A DNA stretch of 64,000 nt from Osmia lignaria lignaria (taxonomy: Eukaryota > Arthropoda > Insecta > Hymenoptera > Megachilidae), in the NCBI RefSeq assembly GCF_051020975.1, contig NW_027478170.1, forward strand, positions 1,178,001 through 1,242,000, given 5' to 3'. How positions within the stretch are numbered: the first letter of the stretch is position 1; each line of letters opens with the position of its first letter. Positions 52,501 to 60,799 of this stretch are shown piece by piece. The notes under the pieces are model-generated. The model ran no database searches and was not told the origin of the DNA. It saw nothing but the letters and a program-made list of their open reading frames with translations. Position numbers and translations under genes: made by a program.

Positions 52501-53715
52501 CTGCACAGCTAAGCTGGAAGTGGCATTTGCGGCTCGCACTAGTGCAGAGTTATCTCAAAGAAAGGGGCCACGGTGTTTCTGTATCCCTATTATGTTGGTG
52601 CGGCTTCGGAACTTTTAAATATCTTGATATATCTCGAGAACTACGCATCTGATCAAAAAATATCATAGAACATAAAAAGTAGGAAACTTAATTCTCTACA
52701 AAAAAGGTCTCTTAACATTTCGCCATAGCTCGCTTCGTTTCCGAGATATTTGCAGATTTATCTCAAGGGAAGGGTCCTGATGGACATATTTCGAGATATT
52801 TCTTCTTCTTGTTGTTCTTCTTCTGCACAGCTAAGCTGGAAGTGGCATTTGCAGCGCGCAATAGTGCAGAGTTATCTCAAAGAAAGGGGCCACGGTGTTT
52901 CTGTATCTCTATTATGTTGGTGCGGCTTCGGAACTTTTAAATATCTTGATATATCTCGAGAACTACGCATCTGATCAAAAAATATCGTAGAAGATAAAAA
53001 GTAGGAAACTTAATTCTCTACAAAAAAGGTCTCTTAACATTTCGCCATAGCTCGCTTCGTTTCCGAGATATTTGCAGATTTATCTCAAGGGAAGGGGCCT
53101 GTCGGACATATTTCGAGATATTTCTTCTTCTTGTTGTTCTTCTTCTGCACAGCTAAGCTGGAAGTGGCATTTGCGGCTCGCACTAGTGCAGAGTTATCTC
53201 AAAGAAAGGGGCCACGGTGTTTCTGTATCTCTATTATGTTGGTGCGGCTTCGGAACTTTTAAATATCTCGATATATCTCGAAAACTACGCTTCTGATCAA
53301 AAAATATGATAGAACATAAATTGTAGGAAACATAATTCTCTATAAAAAACGTCTCTTAACATTTTGCCATAGCTCGCTTCGTTTCCGAGATATTTGCAGA
53401 TTCAGCTCAAAGGAACTGGCCTGACGGACATATTTCGAGATATTTCTTCTTCTTGTTGTTCTTCCTCTGCACAGCTAAGCTGGAAGTGGCATTTGCAGCT
53501 CGCAATAGTGCAGAGTTATCTCAAAGAAAGGGGCCACGGTGTTTCTGTATCTCTATTATGTTGGTGCGGCTTCGGAACTTTTAAATATCTTGATATATCT
53601 CGAGAACTACGCATCTGATCAAAAAATATCATAGAACATAAAAAGTAGGAAACTTAATTCTCTACAAAAAAGGTCTCTTAACATTTTGCCATAGCTCGCT
53701 TCGTTTCCGAGATAT
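49530..53715. repeat. Thirteen-monomer mixed block with 3,864-bp repeat end
   Basis: The CAGCTGAGCTGG/GCAGGTCGC subtype occurs at 49,852, 50,174 and 51,462 and earlier at 46,632. The TTTATCTCATGGG variant joins 46,632, 50,818 and 51,462, with CATACTACATAAA and CTACAAGAAAGG immediately upstream each time. The trio 48,886, 49,208 and 49,530 recurs at 52,750, 53,072 and 53,394, offset 3,864 (exactly twelve monomers), including the rare AAAATATGATAG tail. 51,784 has private TTGTTATTCTTC and GGTGTGGCTTC. Confidence 0.8.
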
Positions 53716-54037
53716 TTGCAGATGTATCTCAAGGGAAGGGGCCTGACGGACATATTTCGAGATATTTCTTCTTCTTGTTGTTCTTCTTCTGCACAGCTAA
53801 GCTGGAAGTGGCATTTACAGCTCGCAATAGTGCAGAGTTATCTCAAAGAAAGGGGCCACGGTGTTTCTGTATCTCTATTATGTTGGTGCGGCTTCGGAAC
53901 TTTTAAATATCTTGATATATCTCGAGAACTACGCATCTGATCAAAAAATATCATAGAACATAAAAAGTAGGAAACTTAATTCTCTACAAAAAAGGTCTCT
54001 TAACATTTTGCCATAGCTCGCTTCGTTTCCGAGATAT
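53716..54037. repeat. Representative type-B monomer
   Basis: Type B differs from type A at a linked set of tail positions: CTTGATATATCTCGAGAAC instead of CTCGATATATCTCGAAAAC, GCATCTGATC instead of GCTTCTGATC, AAAAAGTAGG instead of AAATTGTAGG, and GAAACTTA instead of GAAACATA. The tail creates a CTCGAG (XhoI) site that type A lacks and weakens the GTAG/CTAC hairpin next to the spacer. This copy has the private change GATG for GATT at the start of direct-repeat copy 1, and TTTACAGCTCGCAATAGTGC in the body. Both types share TGATCA (BclI) except for scattered GATCG or GATCC variants. Confidence 0.93.
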
Positions 54038-54683
54038 TTGCAGATTTATCTCAAGGGAAGGGGCCTGACGGACATATTTCGAGATATTTCTTCTTCTTGT
54101 TGTTCTTCTTCTGCACAGCTAAGCTGGAAGTGGCATTTGCGGCTCGCACTAGTGCAGAGTTATCTCAAAGAAAGGGGCCACGGTGTTTCTGTATCCCTAT
54201 TATGTTGGTGCGGCTTCGGAACTTTTAAATATCTCGATATATCTCGAAAACTACGCTTCTGATCAAAAAATATCATAGAACATAAATTGTAGGAAACATA
54301 ATTCTCTATAAAAAACGTCTCTTAACATTTTGCCATAGCTCGCTTCGTTTCCGAGATATTTGCAGATTCAGCTCAAAGGAACTGGCCTGACGGACATATT
54401 TCGAGATATTTCTTCTTCTTGTTGTTCTTCCTCTGCACAGCTAAGCTGGAAGTGGCATTTGCAGCTCGCAATAGTGCAGAGTTATCTCAAAGAAAGGGGC
54501 CACGGTGTTTCTGTATCTCTATTATGTTGGTGCGGCTTCGGAACTTTTAAATATCTTGATATATCTCGAGAACTACGCATCTGATCAAAAAATATCATAG
54601 AACATAAAAAGTAGGAAACTTAATTCTCTACAAAAAAGGTCTCTTAACATTTTGCCATAGCTCGCTTCGTTTCCGAGATATTT

Positions 54684-54823
54684 GCAGATTTATCTCAAGG
54701 GAAGGGGCCTGACGGACATATTTCGAGATATTTCTTCTTCTTGTTGTTCTTCTTCTGCACAGCTAAGCTGGAAGTGGCATTTGCGGCTCGCACTAGTGCA
54801 GAGTTATCTCAAAGAAAGGGGCC
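54684..54823. repeat. Internal 26-bp direct repeat within the monomer
   Basis: Bases 54,684-54,709 and 54,798-54,823 match at 23 of 26 positions, both starting GCAGA, containing TTATCTCAA and ending AAGGGGCC, 114 bases apart. The pair is present in every unit. It suggests that the 322-bp monomer was itself built partly by an internal duplication. Copy 1 is the more variable of the two across the array (TTTATCTCAAGGG, TTCAGCTCAAAGGAAC, TATATCTCAAGGG, TTTATGTCAAGGG); copy 2 varies mainly at the TATCTC stretch (TAGCTC, TATTTC, TATCCC). Confidence 0.85.
54731..54757. repeat. TTC/TTG trinucleotide pyrimidine-rich tract
   Basis: Each monomer has a tract of TTC and TTG triplets on the + strand, roughly three TTC, two TTG and three TTC. 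Substitutions inside it are frequent and diagnostic (TTCTTGTTCTTG, CTTGTTGTTGTTC, CTTATTCTTG, TTCTCGTTG, TTCGTCTTG, TTTTTGTTG). I found no copy in which the tract has gained or lost a triplet, since every monomer keeps its 321- or 322-bp length. Confidence 0.85.
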
Positions 54824-54872
54824 ACGGTGTTTCTGTATCTCTATTATGTTGGTGCGGCTTCGGAACTTTTAA

Positions 54873-54890
54873 ATATCTCGATATATCTCG
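54873..54890. other. Paired ATATCTCG octamers, one helical turn apart
   Basis: Type-A monomers contain ATATCTCG at 54,873-54,880 and again at 54,883-54,890. The complementary octamer CGAGATAT occurs at 54,724 and 54,996 of the same unit, so there are four copies per monomer, two per orientation. In type-B monomers the first of the pair is ATATCTTG, leaving three perfect copies. The ten-base spacing puts the pair on the same helix face. A protein-binding role is conceivable but is inference only. Confidence 0.6.
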
Positions 54891-55969
54891 AAAACTACGC
54901 TTCTGATCAAAAAATATTATAGAACATAAATTGTAGGAAACAGAATTCTCTACAAAAAAGGTCTCTTAACATTTTACCATAGCTCGCTTCGTTTCCGAGA
55001 TATTTGCAGATATATCTCAAGGGAAGGGGCCTGACGGACATATTTCGAGATATTTCTTCTTCTTGTTGTTCTTCTTCTGCACAGCTAAGCTGGAAGTGGC
55101 ATTTACAGCTCGCAATAGTGCAGAGTTATCTCAAAGAAAGGGGCCACGGTGTTTCTGTATCTCTATTATGTTGGTGCGGCTTCGGAACTTTTAAATATCT
55201 TGATATATCTCGAGAACTACGCATCTGATCAAAAAATATCATAGAACATAAAAAGCAGGAAACTTAATTCTCTACAAAAAAGGTCTCTTAACATTTTGCC
55301 ATAGCTCGCTTCGTTTCCGAGATATTTGCAGATTTATCTCAAGGGAAGGGGCCTGACGGACATATTTCGAGATATTTCTTCTTCTTGTTGTTCTTCTTCT
55401 GCACAGCTAAGCTGGAAGTGGCATTTGCGGCTCGCACTAGTGCAGAGTTATCTCAAAGAAAGGGGCCACGGTGTTTCTGTATCCCTATTATGTTGGTGCG
55501 GCTTCGGAACTTTTAAATATCTCGATATATCTCGAAAACTACGCTTCTGATCAAAAAATATCATAGAACATAAATTGCAGGAAACATAATTCTCTACAAA
55601 AAACGTCTCTTAACATTTTGCCATAGCTCGCTTCGTTTCCGAGATATTTGCAGATTCAGCTCAAAGGAACTGGCCTGACGGACATATTTCGAGATATTTC
55701 TTCTTCTTGTTGTTCTTCCTCTGCACAGCTAAGCTGGAAGTGGCATTTGCAGCTCGCAATAGTGCAGAGTTATCTCAAAGAAAGGGGCCACGGTGTTTCT
55801 GTATCTCTATTATGTTGGTGCGGCTTCGGAACTTTTAAATATCTCGATATATCTCGAAAACTACGCTTCTGATCAAAAAATATCATAGAACATAAATTGT
55901 AGGAAACATAATTCTCTATAAAAAACGTCTCTTAACATTTTGCCATACCTCGCTTCGTTTCCGAGATAT

Positions 55970-57579
55970 TTGCAGATTCACCTCAAAGGAACTGGCCTGA
56001 CGGACATATTTCGAGATATTTCTTCTTCTTGTTGTTCTTCTTCTGCACAGCTAAGCTGGAAGTGGCATTTACAGCTCGCAATAGTGCAGAGTTATCTCAA
56101 AGAAAGGGGCCACGGTGTTTCTGTATCTCTATTATGTTGGTGCGGCTTCGGAACTTTTAAATATCTTGATATATCTCGAGAACTACGCATCTGATCAAAA
56201 AATATCATAGAACATAAAAAGTAGGAAACTTAATTCTCTACAAAAAAGGTCTCTTAACATTTTGCCATAGCTCGCTTCGTTTCCGAGATATTTGCAGATT
56301 TATCTCAAGGGAAGGGGCCTGACGGACATATTTCGAGATATTTCTTCTTCTTGTTGTTCTTCTTCTGCACAGCTAAGCTGGAAGTGGCATTTGCGGCTCG
56401 CACTAGTGCAGAGTTATCTCAATGAAAGGGGCCACGGTGTTTCTGTATCCCTATTATGTTGGTGCGGCTTCGGAACTTTTAAATATCTCGATATATCTCG
56501 AAAACTACGCTTCTGATCAAAAAATATCATAGAACATAAATTGTAGGAAACATAATTCTCTATAAAAAACGTCTCTTAACATTTTGCCATAGCTCGCTTC
56601 GTTTCCGAGATATTTGCAGATATATCTCAAGGGAAGGGGCCTGACGGACATATTTCGAGATATTTCTTCTTCTTGTTGTTCTTCTTCTGCACAGCTAAGC
56701 TGGAAGTGGCATTTACAGCTCGCAATAGTGCAGAGTTATCTCAAAGAAAGGGGCCACGGTGTTTCTGTATCTCTATTATGTTGGTGCGGCTTCGGAACTT
56801 TTAAATATCTTAATATATCTCGAGAACTACGCATCTGATCAAAAAATATCATAGAAGATAAAAAGTAGGGAACTTAATTCTCTACAAAAAAGGTCTCTTA
56901 ACATTTTGCCATAGCTCGCTTCGTTTCCGAGATATTTGCAGATTTATCTCAAGGGAAGGGGCCTGACGGAAATATTTCGAGATATTTCTTCTTCTTGTTG
57001 TTCTTCTTCTGCACAGCTAAGCTGGAAGTGGCATTTGCGGCTCGCACTAGTGCAGAGTTATCTCAAAGAAAGGGGCCACCGTGTTTCTGTATCTCTATTA
57101 TGTTGGTGCGGTTTCGGAACTTTTAAATATCTTGATATATCTCGAGAACTACGCCTCTGATCAAAAAATATCATAGAACATGAAAAGTAGGAAACATAAT
57201 TGTCTACAAAAAAGGTCTCTTAACATTTTGCCATGGCTCGCTTCGTTTCCGAGATATTTGCAGATATATCTCAAGGGAAGTGGCCTGACGGACATATTTC
57301 GAGATATTTCTTCTTCTTGTTGTTCTTCTTCTGCACAGCTAAGCTGGAAGTGGCATTTGCGGCTCGCTCTAGTGCAGAGTTATCTCAAAGAAAGGGGCCA
57401 CGGTGTTTCTGTATCTCTATTATGTTGGTGCGGCTTCGGAACTTTTAAATATCTTGATATATCTCGAGAACTACGCATCTGATCCAAAAATATCATAGAA
57501 CATAAATAGTAGGAAACTTAATTCTCTACAAAAAACGTCTCTTAACATTTTGCCATAGCTCGCTTCGTTTCCGAGATAT
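55970..57579. repeat. Five-monomer tandem duplication, copy 1 (1,610 bp)
   Basis: Order: (1) GATTCACCTCAAAGGAAC with TTTACAGC; (2) TCTCAATGAAAG with TATCCCTATT and a type-A tail; (3) GATATATCTC, CTTAATATATC, AGAAGATAAA; (4) GGCCACCGTG with GCGGTTTCGG and GCCTCTGATC; (5) AAGTGGCC with GGCTCGCTCTAG and GATCCAAAAA. The next 1,610 bases repeat this. Copy 1 has private CCATACCTCG before monomer 1, GGAAATATTTC in monomer 4, and CCATGGCTCG before monomer 5. Confidence 0.93.
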
Positions 57580-59189
57580 TTGCAGATTCACCTCAAAGGA
57601 ACTGGCCTGACGGACATATTTCGAGATATTTCTTCTTCTTGTTGTTCTTCTTCTGCACAGCTAAGCTGGAAGTGGCATTTACAGCTCGCAATAGTGCAGA
57701 GTTATCTCAAAGAAAGGGGCCACGGTGTTTCTGTATCACTATTATGTTGGTGCGGCTTCGGAACTTTTAAATATCTTGATATATCTCGAGAACTACGCAT
57801 CTGATCAAAAAATATCATAGAACATAAAAAGTAGGAAACTTAATTCTCTACAAAAAAGGTCTCTTAACATTTTGCCATAGCTCGCTTCGTTTCCGAGATA
57901 TTTGCAGATTTATCTCAAGGGAAGGGGCCTGACGGACATATTTCGAGATATTTCTTCTTCTTGTTGTTCTTCTTCTGCACAGCTAAGCTGGAAGTGGCAT
58001 TTGCGGCTCGCACTAGTGCAGAGTTATCTCAATGAAAGGGGCCACGGTGTTTCTGTATCCCTATTATGTTGGTGCGGCTTCGGAACTTTTAAATATCTCG
58101 ATATATCTCGAAAACTACGCTTCTGATCAAAAAATATCATAGAACATAAATTGTAGGAAACATAATTCTCTATAAAAAACGTCTCTTAACATTTTGCCAT
58201 AGCTCGCTTCGTTTCCGAGATATTTGCAGATATATCTCAAGGGAAGGGGCCTGACGGACATATTTCGAGATATTTCTTCTTCTTGTTGTTCTTCTTCTGC
58301 ACAGCTAAGCTGGAAGTGGCATTTACAGCTCGCAATAGTGCAGAGTTATCTCAAAGAAAGGGGCCACGGTGTTTCTGTATCTCTATTATGTTGGTGCGGC
58401 TTCGGAACTTTTAAATATCTTAATATATCTCGAGAACTACGCATCTGATCAAAAAATATCATAGAAGATAAAAAGTAGGGAACTTAATTCTCTACAAAAA
58501 AGGTCTCTTAACATTTTGCCATAGCTCGCTTCGTTTCCGAGATATTTGCAGATTTATCTCAAGGGAAGGGGCCTGACGGACATATTTCGAGATATTTCTT
58601 CTTCTTGTTGTTCTTCTTCTGCACAGCTAAGCTGGAAGTGGCATTTGCGGCTCGCACTAGTGCAGAGTTATCTCAAAGAAAGGGGCCACCGTGTTTCTGT
58701 ATCTCTATTATGTTGGTGCGGTTTCGGAACTTTTAAATATCTTGATATATCTCGAGAACTACGCCTCTGATCAAAAAATATCATAGAACATGAAAAGTAG
58801 GAAACATAATTGTCTACAAAAAAGGTCTCTTAACATTTTGCCATAGCTCGCTTCGTTTCCGAGATATTTGCAGATATATCTCAAGGGAAGTGGCCTGACG
58901 GACATATTTCGAGATATTTCTTCTTCTTGTTGTTCTTCTTCTGCACAGCTAAGCTGGAAGTGGCATTTGCGGCTCGCTCTAGTGCAGAGTTATCTCAAAG
59001 AAAGGGGCCACGGTGTTTCTGTATCTCTATTATGTTGGTGCGGCTTCGGAACTTTTAAATATCTTGATATATCTCGAGAACTACGCATCTGATCCAAAAA
59101 TATCATAGAACATAAATAGTAGGAAACTTAATTCTCTACAAAAAAGGTCTCTCAACATTTTGCCATAGCTCGCTTCGTTTCCGAGATAT
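57580..59189. repeat. Five-monomer tandem duplication, copy 2 (1,610 bp)
   Basis: This is an immediate copy of 55,970-57,579, with all five marker monomers in order. Differences from copy 1 by eye are single bases, for example TATCACTATT in monomer 1, GGACATATTTC in monomer 4 and CCATAGCTCG before monomer 5. At its right end the sequence passes into CTCTCAACATTTTG and the TTTCCAGAT/GGCCGCGG monomer at 59,190, the start of the next pattern. Confidence 0.93.
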
Positions 59190-60799
59190 TTGCAGATTTA
59201 TCTCAAGGGAAGGGGCCTGACGGACATATTTCCAGATATTTCTTCTTCTTGTTGTTCTTCTTCTGCACAGCTAAGCTGGAAGTGGCATTTGCAGCTCGCA
59301 ATAGTGCAGAGTTACCTCAAAGAAAGGGGCCGCGGTGTTTCTGTATCTCTATTATGTTGGTGCGGCTTCGGAACTTTTAAATATCTTGATATATCTCGAG
59401 AACTACGCATCTGATCAAAAAATATCATAGAACATAAAAAGTAGGAAACTTAATTCTCTACAAAAAAGGTCTCTTAACATTTTGCCATAGCTCGCTTCGT
59501 TTCCGAGATATTTGCAGATTTATCTCAAGGGAAGGGGCCTGACGGACATATTTCGAGATATTTCTTCGTCTTGTTGTTCTTCTTCTGCACAGCTAAGCTG
59601 GAAGTGGCATTTGCGGCTCGCATTAGTGCAGAGTTATCTCAACGAAAGGGGCCACGGTGTTTCTGTATCTCTATTATGTTGGTGCGGCTTCGGAACTTTT
59701 AAATATCTCGATATATCTCGAAAACTACGCTTCTGATCAAAAAATATCATAGAACATAAATTGTAGGAAACATAATTCTCTACAAAAAAGGTCTCTTAAC
59801 ATTTCGCCATAGCTCGCTTCGTTTCCGAGATATTTGCAGATTTATCTCAAGGGAAGGGGCCTGACGGACATATTTCGAGATATTTCTTCTTCTTGTTGTT
59901 CTTCTTCTGCACAGCTAAGCTGGAAGTGGCATTTGCGGCTCGCACTAGTGCAGAGTTATCTCAAAGAAAGGGGCCACGCTGTTTCTGTATCTCTATTATG
60001 TTGGTGCGGCTTCGGAACTTTTAAATATCTTGATATATCTCGAGAGCTACGCGTCTGATCAAAAAATATCATAGAACATGAAAAGTAGGAAACATAATTC
60101 TCTACAAAAAAGGTCTCTTAACATTTTGCCATAGCTCGCTTCGTTTCCGAGATATTTGCAGATATATCTCAAGGGAAGTGGCCTGACGGACATATTTCGA
60201 GATATTTCTTCTTCTTGTTGTTCTTCTTCTGCACAGCTAAGCTGGAAGTGGCATTTGCGGCTCGCTCTAGTGCAGAGTTATCTCAAAGAAAGGGGCCACG
60301 GTGTTTCTGTATCTCTATTATGTTGGTGCGGCTTCGGAACTTTTAAATATCTTGATATATCTCGAGAACTACGCATCTAATCAAAAAATATCATAGAACA
60401 TAAAAAGTAGGAAACTTAATTCTCTACAAAAAAGGTCTCTTAAGATTTTGCCATAGCTCTCTTCGTTTCCGAGATATTTGCAGATTTATCTCAAGGGAAG
60501 AGGCCTGACGGACATATTTCGAGATATTTCTCCTTCTTGTTGTTCTTCTTCTGCACAGCTAAGCTGGAAGTGGCATTTGCAGCTCGCAATAGTGCAGAGT
60601 TATCTCAAAGAAAGGGGCCACGGTGTTTCTGTATCTCTATTATGTTGGTGCGGCTTCGGAACTTTTAAATATCTTGATATATCTCGAGAACTACGCATCT
60701 GATCAAAAAATATCATAGAAGATAAAACGTAGGGAACTTAATTCTCTACAAAAAAGGTCTCTTAACATTTTGCCATAGCTCGCTTCGTTTCCGAGATAT
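58546..60799. repeat. Seven-monomer unit, copy 1 (2,254 bp)
   Basis: Order: (1) GGCCACCGTG; (2) AAGTGGCC with GCTCTAG and GATCCAAAAA; (3) TTTCCAGAT, TTACCTCAAAG, GGCCGCGG; (4) TTCGTCTTG, GCATTAGTGC, TCAACGAAAG, type-A tail; (5) GCCACGCTG with GAGAGCTACGCG; (6) AAGTGGCC with GCATCTAATC tail; (7) AAGAGGCC with TTTCTCCTTC. It is followed by a second copy beginning at 60,800. Monomers 1-2 also belong to the preceding five-monomer duplication. Confidence 0.92.

Larger units (their letters stand above)
54682..55003. repeat. Representative type-A monomer
   Basis: Chosen as a reference unit. In order it contains: direct-repeat copy 1 (54,684-54,709); octamer CGAGATAT (54,724-54,731); TTC/TTG pyrimidine tract (54,731-54,757); direct-repeat copy 2 (54,798-54,823); a tandem pair of ATATCTCG octamers ten bases apart (54,873 and 54,883); a 54-base left arm, a 13-base spacer and a 54-base right arm of an imperfect inverted repeat (54,883-55,003); and a final CGAGATAT (54,996-55,003). 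Type A is defined by the linked states CTCGATATATCTCGAAAAC, GCTTCTGATC, AAATTGTAGG and GAAACATA. This copy also has the body variant GCGGCTCGCACTAGTGC, which contains ACTAGT (SpeI). Confidence 0.95.

Noticed and set aside
54682..55003. Hammerhead ribozyme in the satellite
   Set aside because: Some animal satellites encode one, so I looked for CTGATGA-type core plus GAAA on both strands. The closest match is CTGATCA or CTGATGG without the required bases and stems.
54682..55003. CENP-B box
   Set aside because: The nearest stretch is CTTCGTTTCCGAGATAT, which has the TTCG start but lacks the A and CGGG positions of the essential motif (NTTCGNNNNANNCGGGN).
54950..55003. Bacterial promoter or rho-independent terminator signals (GTAG/CTAC hairpin, A6 run)
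   Set aside because: These recur in every unit as part of the inverted repeat, with no gene to serve, in what appears to be a eukaryotic satellite.
57180..57482. 100-codon ATG-initiated open frame, the longest in the window
   Set aside because: It exists only because two single-base variants (ACATGAAAAG and CCATGGCTCG) open the frame upstream of the usual 74-codon stretch. The neighbouring copy 1,610 bases downstream has CCATAGCTCG and no such extension.
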